NCBI GenBank assembly: GCA_021849745.1
Contig: JAJZSN010000023.1
Location: 1-35,326 of the forward strand
From: Bacillota bacterium
Lineage (GTDB): Bacteria > Bacillota > GCA-003054495 > Carboxydocellales > JAJZSN01
DNA: 35,326 nt
Direction of reading: 5' to 3'
Of this stretch, positions 1 through 9,201 are shown piece by piece. Position numbers and translations under genes: made by a program. Numbering within the stretch: position 1 is the stretch's first letter; every line of letters begins with the position of its first letter. The notes under the pieces were generated by a model. The model worked only from the letters and a program-made list of their open reading frames with translations. It had not been told where the DNA came from and searched no databases.

Positions 1-490
1 CAGTAGCGGCCAGGAAATGGCGCATAATTTAACAGGTGGAAATCCTGTCTGGGAAGGTGTATAGCCAAACCACCAGTAGCGAGTCTTGGGTCTAGAGGAG
101 TAATTCGATAGGCTAAGCGTAGACAGTTAGGTAGTAGGCCTGAAAGTGATTGAGCCCCGAAATGTGGAAAGTTGAGAAGGTCGACGGTTTTGTTCTATCG
201 GAAGACAATATCTTGTCTATCGCTAAGGCGAGATAGACAAGGCTTCTCCGGGGTCGAAGAGCCAGGCATGTTATACAATGATTAAGCGGCAACCTGGGAG
301 GCCCTGCAGGTTCTTCAGAAAAGGAGTATGACAAACAACCGATACAAAGGGAGAATGTCAAACGGCGGCAGGGAGTCGGATAGCTGCGTAGTACTAATGA
401 CACCGGGTAATGCCGGGGGAGGAAAGGCGGCTACACATTATCAATCTTGTTCAGGGACACAACAACCGCACATCAGAGGTGGAACAAACG

Positions 491-1801
491 ATGGAAACAG
501 AACTAACAAGAATAGCTTACACAGCCAGAACACAGCCCAAAACCAGATTCACGTCACTGGCCCACTTGATAAACCCCCGAAACTTAGAAGCATGTCATCG
601 GGAGCTAAGCAATAACAAAGCGCCAGGTATAGACGGAATCAAAAAAGAGGACTATGAACAAAATCTTGAGACAAACCTCAACGATTTAGTGCGCAGAATG
701 AAGCAACAGTCATACAAACCACAGCCAGTCAGAAGAACATATATAGCCAAACAGGGAACAAACAAAATGAGACCCCTGGGAATCCCGGCATATGAAGACA
801 AGCTGGTACAATTGGCATTAAGCAAAATCCTGAACAGCATTTATGAAGAAGATTTTTTGGACTGCTCCTTTGGCTATAGACCCAAAAGAGGAATACATGA
901 TGCGCTTAAGGTACTAAACCGAATAATTGAGACCAAAAACATAAACTGCATACTAGATGTAGACATAAAGGGGTTCTTCGATAATGTGGACCACGAATGG
1001 CTCAAGAAATTCGTGAAGCATAGGATAGCAGACCCCAACGTCTACAGGCTGATAGTGAGATTTCTAAAAGCAGGCGTAATGGAAGAAGGAAAACTCCAAG
1101 CCACCAATCAAGGAACCCCACAAGGGGGAGTAGTGTCACCGATACTGGCCAATCTATACCTGCATTACGTGGTAGACCTATGGTTTGAGAAAGCAATGCG
1201 GAAGAGATATAACGGAAAAGCCTACATGGTGAGATACGCCGATGATATGGTATTCTGCTTTGAGAATGAAGAAACAGCCAAGCAGTTTTATGAGTACTTG
1301 GTAGAAAGGCTGAAACGGTTTAACCTTGAGATATCGGCGGAAAAGACAAAGATAATTCCGTTCGGAAAGCGAGCATTGGAAAATAAGACCTCAATGACAT
1401 TTGACTTCCTGGGAATGACACACTACATGGGTAGAAGCAGAGATGGAAGAGCCAGAGTCAAAAGGAAAACGAGCAAGAAGAAGTATAAGTCCAGTGTAAA
1501 CAAATGCAAGGAATGGATAAAGCAACATAGGAACATGCCAATTAACGAAATGTGGAAGAAGATGGGTGTAAAGCTCCAAAGCTATTACAGACATTACGGG
1601 ATAACAGACAACTGGGACTCTATAGCTAAATTTGCGCAAGAAACCGAAAAGATGCTGTTTAAATGGCTAAACAGGAGAAGTCAACGTAAAAGCTTTACAT
1701 GGGATAAATTCTCTCTGTTTCTTAGTAAGAACCCGCTACCACGACCTAAGATATATGTCAATATCTTCATACTGGGAGTTGGAGCTAACTATTGTAAGTG
1801 A
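491..1801 (+). CDS. ltrA: Group II intron reverse transcriptase/maturase
   Basis: Multifunctional protein that helps the intron RNA splice and copies it into DNA after insertion. The polymerase domain fills roughly residues 35-310 of this start: NKAPGIDG, the RPLGIP block, FGYRPKRG, DIKGFFDNVDH, QGTPQGGVVSPILANLYL and the catalytic YADD. The maturase (X) domain follows, from FDFLGMTHYMG through the basic RARVKRKTSKKKYK stretch to SYYRHYG. No HNH endonuclease domain with paired cysteines is seen at the C-terminus, so it is an endonuclease-minus type, which usually primes from nicked or replicating DNA. The ATG at 491 is preferred because AGAGGTGGA (475-483) sits seven bases upstream. An in-frame ATG at 410 would add 27 residues but has no good ribosome site. 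436 residues. Confidence 0.93.
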   Translation: METELTRIAYTARTQPKTRFTSLAHLINPRNLEACHRELSNNKAPGIDGIKKEDYEQNLETNLNDLVRRMKQQSYKPQPVRRTYIAKQGTNKMRPLGIPAYEDKLVQLALSKILNSIYEEDFLDCSFGYRPKRGIHDALKVLNRIIETKNINCILDVDIKGFFDNVDHEWLKKFVKHRIADPNVYRLIVRFLKAGVMEEGKLQATNQGTPQGGVVSPILANLYLHYVVDLWFEKAMRKRYNGKAYMVRYADDMVFCFENEETAKQFYEYLVERLKRFNLEISAEKTKIIPFGKRALENKTSMTFDFLGMTHYMGRSRDGRARVKRKTSKKKYKSSVNKCKEWIKQHRNMPINEMWKKMGVKLQSYYRHYGITDNWDSIAKFAQETEKMLFKWLNRRSQRKSFTWDKFSLFLSKNPLPRPKIYVNIFILGVGANYCK

Positions 1802-1815
1802 AAGATAGTGGTGAA

Positions 1816-1850
1816 GAGCCGTATGCGTTAATTGCGCACGTACGGATCTG
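1816..1850 (+). ncRNA. Group II intron domain V catalytic hairpin
   Basis: The 35-base segment starts GAGCCGTATGCG and ends CGTACGGATCTG, the classic domain V hairpin carrying the catalytic triad region. Arms GAGCCGTAYG and CGTACGGWTC pair around a short loop. It lies 14 bases after the maturase stop codon, as expected for bacterial introns, and is followed by domain VI. Confidence 0.9.
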
Positions 1851-1910
1851 TGAGGGGCGCAGGCACAATTGCTGGGCTTACAGCCGAGTGAGAGGCCTGT
1901 CCTACTCGAC

Positions 1911-2015
1911 CAGAGGTTTATAGGCCGTTATTATGGGTTGCTTCATCCCAGGACTTTTGGTGTTTAAAGCTATATATAAATCTTTTTCTCCGTGTTCTCC
2001 GTGCCCTCCGTGGTT
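1911..2015. repeat. Right part of palindromic repeat, copy A (interrupted by the intron)
   Basis: Starts directly at the intron 3' end and matches the element at 5961-6077 along its whole length: shared runs include TTTATAGGCCG, TATTATGGGTTGCTT and GACTTTTGG, then the arm TTCTCCGTGC...CTCCGTGGTT. The left arm (AACCACGGAG in the full copy) is missing here and should lie upstream of the intron, outside the window. Confidence 0.8.
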
Positions 2016-2044
2016 GCCTTTTATTTGAAAAAGGGGTGGATTAA

Positions 2045-2254
2045 ATGTCTGAATCACGTTATGAACCGGGCGGTATCGGAATATCATGCCCACATTGCAA
2101 TAATAATCGATTTCGAATAGGAGAGGCTCAATTGAATACAGCCGGTCTGTCGTTTCTAAACCTGGACTGGCTTAATAAATCAGCTACAATATTGACCTGT
2201 AGTAGATGCAGTTTAATCTTATGGTTTAATGAAGAACCTAAAGAAATAGTTTAA
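2045..2254 (+). CDS. Small zinc-ribbon protein, function unknown
   Basis: A 69-residue protein with two cysteine pairs, CPHC near residue 16 and CSRC near residue 52, spaced about 36 residues apart, the pattern of a zinc ribbon. The rest is short and without other recognisable domains. AGGGGTGGA precedes the ATG at good spacing. It lies 18 bases before the arsenite-permease gene and probably shares its transcript, so a link to metalloid handling is possible but unproven. It has no helix-turn-helix and is not an ArsR-type repressor. Confidence 0.65.
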   Translation: MSESRYEPGGIGISCPHCNNNRFRIGEAQLNTAGLSFLNLDWLNKSATILTCSRCSLILWFNEEPKEIV

Positions 2255-2272
2255 TGCTAAGGAGGCTCAACA

Positions 2273-3322
2273 ATGAATCTTTCTTTTCTCGACCGTTTTC
2301 TAACCCTCTGGATTTTCCTGGCCATGGTCATAGGTGTAGGCAGTGGCTACCTCTTTCCCGGAGTAGCTGCCTGGCTGGATAAGTTCTCCATCGGAACCAC
2401 TTCCATACCCATCGCTATCGGTCTGATTGTCATGATGTACCCGCCCCTGGCTAAAGTAAAATATGAAGAAATGGGGAAGGTCTTTAAGAACGGTAAGGTT
2501 GTCACTTTGTCTTTAGTACAGAACTGGATTATCGGGCCCATCCTCATGTTTGCCCTGGCCATCTTATTTTTGTCTGATAAGCCTGAGTACATGGTGGGCC
2601 TGATTCTCATCGGTCTGGCCCGTTGTATCGCCATGGTTATTGTTTGGAACACTTTGGCCAAGGGGGACACCGAGTATGCGGCGGCCCTGGTGGCATTAAA
2701 CTCTATCTTCCAGTTGGTGCTTTATTCCGTTTATGCTTATGTCTTTATAACTGTGCTGCCGGAATGGCTTGGTCTAAAAGGCATGGAAATTGATATTTCT
2801 ATGAAGGATGTGGCCATCAGTGTGGCTATATACCTAGGGATACCCTTCGTGGCCGGTTTCTTGACCAGATACCTCCTTATTCCGGCCAATGGGAAGGAAT
2901 GGTATGAAAATAAGTTCCTGCCCAAGATTAGTCCCCTGACTCTAATCTTCTTGTTATTCACCATCGTGGTGATGTTCTCCCTCAAGGGCAGCTATATTGT
3001 CAAACTGCCCCTGGATGTAGTGAGGATTGCTATTCCTCTGTTGATTTATTTTGTGGTTATGTTCCTGGTTTCTTTCTTCTTGAGCTGGCGTTTTGGGGTT
3101 AACTATGAGCAGACCACTACCCTTTCTTTTACGGCGTCCAGTAACAACTTTGAGTTGGCTATTGCCGTGGCCGTGGCCATTTTCGGTATTAATTCCGGCC
3201 AGGCTTTCGCTGCGGTTATTGGGCCTCTCATTGAGGTGCCGGTAATGATCTGGCTGGTCAATGTAGCCCTATGGCTCGGCAGGAAGTATTTTACCCCCCA
3301 GGGCAGCGCCAAAGTAGGATAA
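2273..3322 (+). CDS. acr3: ACR3-family arsenite efflux permease
   Basis: Membrane carrier of the bile acid/arsenite/riboflavin transporter superfamily that exports arsenite or antimonite. The 349-residue length and about ten hydrophobic segments fit ACR3. Diagnostic stretches are [20 protein letters not shown] near residues 45-65, and [13 protein letters not shown] near residues 115-128, which holds the conserved cysteine needed for arsenite transport in this family. [17 protein letters not shown] near the C-terminus is also typical. AAGGAGG lies eight bases before the ATG. The molybdoenzyme gene starts four bases after the stop, so the two are probably co-transcribed. No arsR or arsC is present nearby. 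Confidence 0.93.
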   Translation: MNLSFLDRFLTLWIFLAMVIGVGSGYLFPGVAAWLDKFSIGTTSIPIAIGLIVMMYPPLAKVKYEEMGKVFKNGKVVTLSLVQNWIIGPILMFALAILFLSDKPEYMVGLILIGLARCIAMVIVWNTLAKGDTEYAAALVALNSIFQLVLYSVYAYVFITVLPEWLGLKGMEIDISMKDVAISVAIYLGIPFVAGFLTRYLLIPANGKEWYENKFLPKISPLTLIFLLFTIVVMFSLKGSYIVKLPLDVVRIAIPLLIYFVVMFLVSFFLSWRFGVNYEQTTTLSFTASSNNFELAIAVAVAIFGINSGQAFAAVIGPLIEVPVMIWLVNVALWLGRKYFTPQGSAKVG

Positions 3323-3326
3323 GGCC

Positions 3327-5420
3327 ATGAAGGTAGATATGAAATATGGGGGAAGACTATGCAAAGTTATTCCTACATGTTGCAATGCCTGCGGCGGCCA
3401 AACGGGAGTATTGGCCCATGTAGTAGACGGAAAAGTAGTCAAATTGGAGCCCAATAGTGAAAACCCCATTGGGGTGGCCAATACTTACGAGGAATTCATA
3501 ACGGAAAAACCAAGGGGGGCGAGGATGTGTCCCAAGGGTCTGAGCGCCGTTAAGCAGCTTTATGACCCCGGCCGTCTAACCAAGCCCCTGCGGCGCAAAG
3601 GGGAAAAGGGCTGGCAGGAGCTGACCTGGGAGGAGGCCCTGGACCTGGCGGCGGAAAAGCTGGAGAAGATTAGGGATGTCCACGGGCCGGAAACCCTGCT
3701 GTGGTTTAGTGAAGATCATTCCTTCACCCATATCCAGCAAGACTTCTGCCGGGCTTACGGGACCCCAAATTACATGAACCACGCCAACCTTTGTGATGTG
3801 GCCAGAAAAGCGGGTTATAAACTGACCCTGGGAGATGAGCGGCCCATTGCTGATATCGCCAGGGCTAAGTATATCCTTTCCTTCGGCTGGAACCCTCTGG
3901 CTGCCACCAAGTGGGCCTACCTGCCGGCGGCTTTTATCAAGGCCTTGGAAGCAGGGGCCAAGCTGGTGGTGGTGGATCCGGTATTTACCGCCACTGCGGC
4001 CAAAGCTGCGGAATGGGTGCCCATCAGGCCGGGCACTGATGGGGCCATGGCGCTAGCCATGGGTCATGTGATAGTACAAGAAGGTTTATATGATCAAGAA
4101 TTTGTTGACAACTGGTCAACCGGGTTTGACCGGTATAAGGAATTTGTAGCTGATAAAACCCCCGGCTGGGCGGAGGATATCACCGGTGTTCCGGCAGAAA
4201 CCATAGTGCGGCTGGCCCGGGAACTGGCCGGGACTAAACCTGCAGTGGTAGATACATGGAGTGGAGTTTCCCATTATTCCAACGGGACTGAAGCAACCAG
4301 GGCCATCGCCATGCTCCTTGGCCTCACCGGGCAGATTGACGGGCCAGGGATGATGCTGCTGCCGGAAAGGGTTCAGCCCAAGCATAGGGCGCCCCTGGCG
4401 GAGTGGCCCAAGATTACCGCTCCCCGGGTGGACGGCTTGGGTACTAAGTACCCTTTTGCCCACAAGTCCGGAGTGTATGTTGAAGCCAGGGAAGCCATGC
4501 TCACCGGGGAGCCTTATCAACCTAGGGCTGCAGTTTTTGTCTTCCAGAACTTTGTCATGTCCATGCCCAATATTGAGAAAACTATTAAGGCCTTACGCAA
4601 GATGGATTTTGTTATGGTGGTGGATCCTTACCTGTCGGAGACGGCTCTGGAGGCTGACTTGGTGGCTTTTCCTTCTATTTCCCTGCGGCAGCCGGTGGTG
4701 GAGCCGCCGGAGGGGGTACGGCCTGAGTATGAGTTGGTAATGGCTTTGGCCCGGAAGCTGGGCCTGCCCGGTTTTGACATGAGTTATGAAAGTTTGCTGG
4801 ATGCCGAACTTAGAGGAAGCGCCGCTCTAGGCCTGGAGGAGGTTAAGGCCCTGCCGGGAGGGGTTTGGAACCAAGGACCTACTAAGTATTATAAGTACCG
4901 GGAAAAAGGTTTTGCCACCTCCAGCGGTAAGTTCGAGTTCTATTCCCTCAAGATGAAGGAGGCAGGGTTTCCGCCCCTTCCTGAAACGGCCGGACTTAAA
5001 CCCCAAGGACCGGCGGGATATCCTTTGGCGATTATTAATTGGAAGTGCATGGAGCATACTCATAGCAGAACCCATAACAACCCTTGGTTGATGGAGATGG
5101 AGGGTAGTAACCCATTATTCATGCACCCCTGGACGGCTGAGGAGTTGGGGCTGCAGGACGGCGACTTGATATTGGTGGAATCTCCTTATGCCCGTAAAGA
5201 GGCTATTGTTAAGGTAACCCAGGAAATTCACCCCGGTGCAGTAGGAATGACCCATGGTTTCGGCCATTGGGGCTTGGGAAAGGTGGCCCGGAATCGCGGT
5301 ACCGCTGTGAATCACTTTTATGAAGGCAAGGCGGATAAACTTTCCGGGCAGGCTATCATAAAAGAAGGTTGGGTCAGAGTCAGCAAAAGGGAGGGTCAAA
5401 ATGGCCAGGATAGTCTTTAA
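3327..5420 (+). CDS. Molybdopterin oxidoreductase, catalytic subunit (PsrA/PhsA/ArrA-like), cytoplasmic
   Basis: A 697-residue member of the complex iron-sulfur molybdoenzyme family. The N-terminal cluster region has C12, C18, C19, C22 and C68 (in ARMCPKG). In the usual CxxCxxxC pattern the third position (residue 26) is threonine, so cluster ligation may be unusual or use C12 or C18. A cysteine in NHANLCDVARKAG (near residue 155) sits where the family supplies the Mo/W ligand. The molydopterin-binding C-terminal domain ends normally. There is no twin-arginine signal peptide, so it should act in the cytoplasm, unlike respiratory ArrA. The ferredoxin subunit overlaps its 3' end by 20 bases. 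Its place next to ACR3 hints at arsenic chemistry, but the substrate cannot be told from sequence. Polysulfide, thiosulfate or arsenate are options. Confidence 0.85.
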   Translation: MKVDMKYGGRLCKVIPTCCNACGGQTGVLAHVVDGKVVKLEPNSENPIGVANTYEEFITEKPRGARMCPKGLSAVKQLYDPGRLTKPLRRKGEKGWQELTWEEALDLAAEKLEKIRDVHGPETLLWFSEDHSFTHIQQDFCRAYGTPNYMNHANLCDVARKAGYKLTLGDERPIADIARAKYILSFGWNPLAATKWAYLPAAFIKALEAGAKLVVVDPVFTATAAKAAEWVPIRPGTDGAMALAMGHVIVQEGLYDQEFVDNWSTGFDRYKEFVADKTPGWAEDITGVPAETIVRLARELAGTKPAVVDTWSGVSHYSNGTEATRAIAMLLGLTGQIDGPGMMLLPERVQPKHRAPLAEWPKITAPRVDGLGTKYPFAHKSGVYVEAREAMLTGEPYQPRAAVFVFQNFVMSMPNIEKTIKALRKMDFVMVVDPYLSETALEADLVAFPSISLRQPVVEPPEGVRPEYELVMALARKLGLPGFDMSYESLLDAELRGSAALGLEEVKALPGGVWNQGPTKYYKYREKGFATSSGKFEFYSLKMKEAGFPPLPETAGLKPQGPAGYPLAIINWKCMEHTHSRTHNNPWLMEMEGSNPLFMHPWTAEELGLQDGDLILVESPYARKEAIVKVTQEIHPGAVGMTHGFGHWGLGKVARNRGTAVNHFYEGKADKLSGQAIIKEGWVRVSKREGQNGQDSL

Positions 5421-5835
5421 TCAGGGCCGCTGTACCGGCTGCCGGGCTTGCGAGGGCGCCTGCAAACAGGAAAACAACCTGCCAGTTGGCGTCCGTTGGC
5501 GGGTGGTAACCCATAATCTTCAGGGTCAATATCCGGATTTGAAAAAAATTTATCAGTCTTCGGCTTGCAGCCATTGCGGAAAACCAAAATGTTCTGAAGC
5601 CTGTCCATCGGGAGCTATCAAGAAACAGGTGGAAAACGGGATTGTCCTGGTGGATGAGGCAAAATGTAACGGGTGCGGGGAGTGTATCAAGGCCTGTCCC
5701 TTTGGAGTTATGGCCTTTGATAAGGAAAAACAAAAGGCTGGGAAATGTACACTGTGTATCAATAGATTAAACCATGGGCTGGGGCCGGCATGTGTTGTAA
5801 ACTGCCTGGCATTGGCTTTAGAATTTAAGGGGTAG
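5401..5835 (+). CDS. Four-cluster ferredoxin subunit of the molybdoenzyme (PsrB/DmsB-like)
   Basis: A 144-residue electron-transfer subunit. It carries sixteen cysteines in four groups: CTGCRACEGAC (11-21), CSHCGKPKCSEAC (57-69), CNGCGECIKAC (90-100) and CTLC plus CVVNC (about 117-136). This is the arrangement of four [4Fe-4S] clusters in PsrB/DmsB-type proteins. The gene overlaps the catalytic gene by 20 bases and has GGGAGGG six bases upstream, so the two proteins are surely made together. No membrane anchor gene (NrfD/PsrC type) follows, which again suggests a soluble complex, with an unknown electron donor or acceptor. Confidence 0.9.
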   Translation: MARIVFNQGRCTGCRACEGACKQENNLPVGVRWRVVTHNLQGQYPDLKKIYQSSACSHCGKPKCSEACPSGAIKKQVENGIVLVDEAKCNGCGECIKACPFGVMAFDKEKQKAGKCTLCINRLNHGLGPACVVNCLALALEFKG

Positions 5836-5960
5836 CCTATATCTTGCTTTCTGTATCCTCAGTGGGTTTGGTTATCATTAAATTTTTTACCAAATCAGAG
5901 TTGGATTAAAAAATCAACCCATGATTTGAGGGGGTGAACAGTAAAAACAATAAAATGATT

Positions 5961-6077
5961 AACCACGGAGAGAGAGATTTATAGGCCGCTATTATGGGTT
6001 GCTTTCGCCCTTAGACTTTTGGTATATAAAGCCTATATAAATCTTTTTTCTCTGTCTTCTCCGTGCGCTCCGTGGTT
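5961..6077. repeat. Palindromic intergenic repeat, copy B (complete)
   Basis: A 117-bp element with terminal inverted arms AACCACGGAG (5961-5970) and CTCCGTGGTT (6068-6077), and an inner inverted pair TTTATAGGC...GCCTATATAAA. It carries no gene and resembles a miniature, non-autonomous element. The rest of the gene-free stretch 5836-6197 holds AT-rich sequence before the repeat and a PhoP-type promoter after it. Confidence 0.8.
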
Positions 6078-6091
6078 GTCCTTTCAAAATG

Positions 6092-6145
6092 TTTACCTAT
6101 CCTTAACTAATTCTTAATACCGTGAAAATAATTGGCTGATATAAT
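6092..6145 (+). promoter_or_regulatory. Probable PhoP-box promoter of the chemoreceptor-pstS operon
   Basis: TTTACC (6092), TTAACT (6103) and TTAATA (6114) recur every 11 bases, the spacing of PhoP half-sites (TTNACA) in Bacillus-type Pho promoters. A -10 box TATAAT lies at 6140-6145, 15 bases after the next register position (6125). There is no good -35 hexamer, as expected for an activator-dependent promoter. The same geometry recurs at 9142 and 12078. Confidence 0.75.
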
Positions 6146-6197
6146 AATCGATAATAGGCGGGTTATGTCGAATTATTTATATGGGGAGGGATGAGGG

Positions 6198-8309
6198 ATG
6201 AAGATAAGCGTAAAATTCAGATTGATTCTGTTATTTCTAATTACTTCAATCATTCCCATCACAGTGCTGGGCGTTTTTGCCTATAGTCAAAGCTACCAGG
6301 CTCTGGAGAAAGCCGAGAAAACTAAGCTTCAGGCAGCGGTTAGGGGTATCGGGGAAGCCATCCAGACAGGTATAGAAGACACCGAGGAACTCCTCAAGAA
6401 TCTCTCAACTACACCGGCCTACATCAGGCTTCTTAATGACTACAATACCAATGGCATGATTACCGATCAGAGCAGCTTTCAGGAGACAAATCAATCTCTC
6501 CGGAAGATTTATGTTCAGGCCCACGGGATTTACGAAAACATGATGATTGTAGATCGGCGGGGCAAAGTTATCATTGATAGCTGGAATGGAAGTTACATAG
6601 GTACAGATATCAGTAAACAGGAGTACTTTCGCAAAGCCTTGGCAGGCAACGGATTTGCCATAAGTGATGTGGGTTTATCAGATTTAAGTCAGACAAAAGT
6701 AAAGTTGCCGGTAATCTCTATGGCCTATCCGGTCAAAGAACAAACCGGTCGAGTAGCTGGAGTCATCGTGATTACCTATGACTTAAGCTATTTTACCAGG
6801 CACCTTTATCAGTATAAATTGGATAACTCCGGCTATGGCCTTATGGTTGATCAAAAGGGGCGAGTTCTTTACAGTCCTAATAGTAAAGAAACCCTAAAGG
6901 AAACCACCAGTGGGGCGCTGCAAGAAATCTTAGTGAAGACGGCTAAGGATGTCAGGGCTTATGAAGGAATCAAGGAGGAAGTTGAAGAGAAGGACACCAA
7001 TTATACTGTTTGGTATAAGGTGGTGGCCAAGCCCAAATGGCTGGTGGCTGTCTATGTACCGAAAAAAGAATACTTAGGGGCCGCCAACCGAATTCGCAGC
7101 ACCACCCTATTAATTATCGGGGCCAGTACAATTATTTCAATGCTCTTGGGCTACATGATAGTCCATCGGATGATTAAGTCTTTACACGAGATGGTGAACT
7201 TGACCAAACAGGTGGTGAAGGGGGATTACACCCAGCGATCTACCATTCATTCCAAGGATGAATTTGGTCAATTGGCGGATAGTTTTAATAACATGGTAGA
7301 TGAACAGAATCAAGTGTTGTACCGGGTATTGGGTACGGCGTCAGGGGTAGATTCGGTTTCATCACAACTCAATGAAGCGGTTAAACAACTAAAAGCCGAT
7401 ATGGAGCAGATTTCTTATGCAACCCAGCAGGTATCGGCAGGGGCTGATGAAAATGCGGCAGGGATCGAAGAAGTCAGTAACGTTACCGCCCAAATTGTCC
7501 ATGAAGTCAAGACCATCAGAGATTCCAGCGAAGAAGCCGTGAAAAACAGCTCGGCGGCTATCCAGACCGCCCGGCGGGGGGAAGAGGCGGTGGCTAAGGC
7601 CGTACAGTCCATGAAGGGCATCGAGTCCTCCACCCAGGAGACATCTAGATCCATAAGGGAACTCTTTGAATCAGTGGAGCATATCCTCTCTTTTGTCCAG
7701 GTGATTCAATCCCTGGCCGATCAGACCAATTTGCTGGCCCTCAATGCCGCTATTGAAGCGGCCCGGGCCGGGGAGCAAGGATACGGTTTTGCTGTAGTGG
7801 CCAATGAAGTAAAAATATTGTCTGAGCAAAGTAATGCTGCGGCCAAAGAAATCGATACCATAATTTATAAGGTCAAAAAACGAGAGGATAAGGTGCTTCA
7901 GGACATGACCCAGGTTATTGATACGGTAGAAAAGGGGCTGGCTGCGGCGGGGTGGACGGTGGAGAGTCTGGATAAAATCATCGGGGCAATCAATGAAAAC
8001 AACTCCACGGTGGAAAATATCTTGAGCAGTATTGAAGAACAATCGGCCTCTATTGAGGAGATCTCAAAAACCATAAATAAGTTTCGGGAAATTATCCGTG
8101 AAACTTCACTGGAAGCGGGGCATATCGCCGGCAATACCAGTCATCAAACCCAAGTGCTTAACGGCATCACCGCCACCGCCAACAATCTGGCCGCTATGGC
8201 CCAGGAACTTTACGGTGTGGTATCCCAATTCAAACTTCAGGAAAGGAGGGAGAAAGAAAATGAAGAAAATCTTAATTGCGAGCCTTATTATGCTGCTGAC
8301 ATCATTTAG
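6198..8309 (+). CDS. Methyl-accepting chemotaxis protein with double-Cache sensor
   Basis: A 703-residue transmembrane chemoreceptor that controls CheA activity. One N-terminal membrane helix (about residues 8-28) is followed by an extracellular dCache-type domain (about 35-300, with the [13 protein letters not shown] and [11 protein letters not shown] strands). Then come a second helix ([20 protein letters not shown]), a HAMP domain and the signalling hairpin, with its tip at [28 protein letters not shown] precedes the ATG. The 3' end overlaps the following pstS gene by 50 bases; the normal family end (VVSQFKL) is followed by 23 extra residues that fall in this overlap. A PhoP-type promoter and translational linkage to a phosphate-binding protein suggest a role in taxis under phosphate limitation. 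Confidence 0.93.
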   Translation: MKISVKFRLILLFLITSIIPITVLGVFAYSQSYQALEKAEKTKLQAAVRGIGEAIQTGIEDTEELLKNLSTTPAYIRLLNDYNTNGMITDQSSFQETNQSLRKIYVQAHGIYENMMIVDRRGKVIIDSWNGSYIGTDISKQEYFRKALAGNGFAISDVGLSDLSQTKVKLPVISMAYPVKEQTGRVAGVIVITYDLSYFTRHLYQYKLDNSGYGLMVDQKGRVLYSPNSKETLKETTSGALQEILVKTAKDVRAYEGIKEEVEEKDTNYTVWYKVVAKPKWLVAVYVPKKEYLGAANRIRSTTLLIIGASTIISMLLGYMIVHRMIKSLHEMVNLTKQVVKGDYTQRSTIHSKDEFGQLADSFNNMVDEQNQVLYRVLGTASGVDSVSSQLNEAVKQLKADMEQISYATQQVSAGADENAAGIEEVSNVTAQIVHEVKTIRDSSEEAVKNSSAAIQTARRGEEAVAKAVQSMKGIESSTQETSRSIRELFESVEHILSFVQVIQSLADQTNLLALNAAIEAARAGEQGYGFAVVANEVKILSEQSNAAAKEIDTIIYKVKKREDKVLQDMTQVIDTVEKGLAAAGWTVESLDKIIGAINENNSTVENILSSIEEQSASIEEISKTINKFREIIRETSLEAGHIAGNTSHQTQVLNGITATANNLAAMAQELYGVVSQFKLQERREKENEENLNCEPYYAADII

Positions 8310-9141
8310 CGCTGTAGGTTGCGGAAATACTGCCTCTGAAGAAAAAGAAAATAACTCCCCAGAGGTTCAGGAAAACAAAATAATTCAGATTAAAGGTTCT
8401 GATACCATGGTCTACTTAAGCCAGGCCCTAGCTGAAGAGTTCATGAAAAGAAATCCCGGCGCTCAACTGGCTGTTAAAGGCGGCGGCTCAGGGATTGGCA
8501 TAACTGCTCTCATTGACGGCACCGCAGATATAGCCAATTCTTCCAGGAAGATGAAAGAAGAAGAGAAAGCCGAGGCCGAGACAAAAGGCATTAATCCGGT
8601 GGAATACGTGATTGCTCTGGACGGTTTAGCTATTATCGCTCACCCGGATAATCCGGTAGAGGGTTTAACCCTGGCCCAGATTAAGGACATTTACACCGGA
8701 AAAATTAAAAACTGGAAGGAGCTTGGGGGCAAGGATCAACCCATCAGGCTGATTTCCAGAGAGGCCAATTCCGGTACTTATGCCTATTTCAGAGAATTCG
8801 TACTAAAAGATGAGGAATACGGATCTAACGCCGAATTCCTTGCTACTTCTAAGATTATTGCCGAAACTGTGGCCCAGGATTCAACCGCTATCGGATATGT
8901 GGGTGAGGCCTATGCCCGGGATAAGGTCAAAAAGATTAAAATAGCTAAGGAACCGGGACAGCAATATCTGGATCCCACCGAGGAGAACATCATTAAGGGT
9001 CTTTACCCTATTTCGAGACCGCTACAGGTTTACACCGCCGGGGAGGCTACAGGAGTAATCAAGGATTTTGTTGATTTCATGTTAAGCGCTGACGGTCAGC
9101 AAATAGTCCGGGAAATTGGTTATACCACTATAAATAAATAA
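8260..9141 (+). CDS. pstS: Phosphate-binding lipoprotein (PstS family)
   Basis: A 293-residue extracytoplasmic solute-binding protein. The signal peptide ends in a lipobox (SAVGC, cysteine about residue 21), so it should be a membrane-anchored lipoprotein. Family blocks are [53 protein letters not shown] and SREANSGTY, the last two being the PstS phosphate-site regions. The ATG at 8260 has GAAAGGAGGG upstream, inside the chemoreceptor gene. A longer in-frame start at 8098 would place 54 unrelated residues before the signal peptide and is rejected. No permease genes follow directly. It may serve the pstCA permease at 13542, or present phosphate to the co-transcribed chemoreceptor. Confidence 0.9.
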   Translation: MKKILIASLIMLLTSFSAVGCGNTASEEKENNSPEVQENKIIQIKGSDTMVYLSQALAEEFMKRNPGAQLAVKGGGSGIGITALIDGTADIANSSRKMKEEEKAEAETKGINPVEYVIALDGLAIIAHPDNPVEGLTLAQIKDIYTGKIKNWKELGGKDQPIRLISREANSGTYAYFREFVLKDEEYGSNAEFLATSKIIAETVAQDSTAIGYVGEAYARDKVKKIKIAKEPGQQYLDPTEENIIKGLYPISRPLQVYTAGEATGVIKDFVDFMLSADGQQIVREIGYTTINK

Positions 9142-9195
9142 TTTACCATATTTTTACCTTAAAATAATTGGCATTTAATAAAACCATGGTATACT
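9142..9195 (+). promoter_or_regulatory. Probable PhoP-box promoter for a short RNA
   Basis: TTTACC (9142), TTTACC (9153) and TTAATA (9175) lie on one 11-base register (9164 is degenerate), with a -10 box TATACT at 9190-9195. The distance from the last repeat to the -10 is 15 bases, as at 6092 and 12078. It begins right after the pstS stop codon. It shares the 12-mer AAAATAATTGGC with the promoter at 6092. Confidence 0.7.
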
Positions 9196-9201
9196 GATCT
9201 A

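Larger units (their letters stand above)
1..1910 (+). mobile_element. Group II intron (5' end just outside the window)
   Basis: A ribozyme-type retroelement. The first ~490 bases are structured non-coding RNA (domains I-IV) without a convincing gene, followed by a reverse transcriptase/maturase gene in domain IV. Domain V is at 1816-1850. Domain VI ends in CTACTCGAC, which fits the usual 3' splice-site end in AY, so the 3' boundary is put at 1910. The 5' GUGYG start is not visible, so a few bases at least lie upstream of position 1. The sequence after 1910 is the right part of a repeat found complete at 5961-6077, so the intron appears to have inserted inside such an element. Intact coding and domain V sequence suggest it may still be active. 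Confidence 0.9.

Noticed and set aside
8098-8259. Extended N-terminus of pstS
   Set aside because: It would put 54 residues of the chemoreceptor's other frame in front of a clear lipoprotein signal peptide; the ATG at 8260 has its own strong ribosome site.
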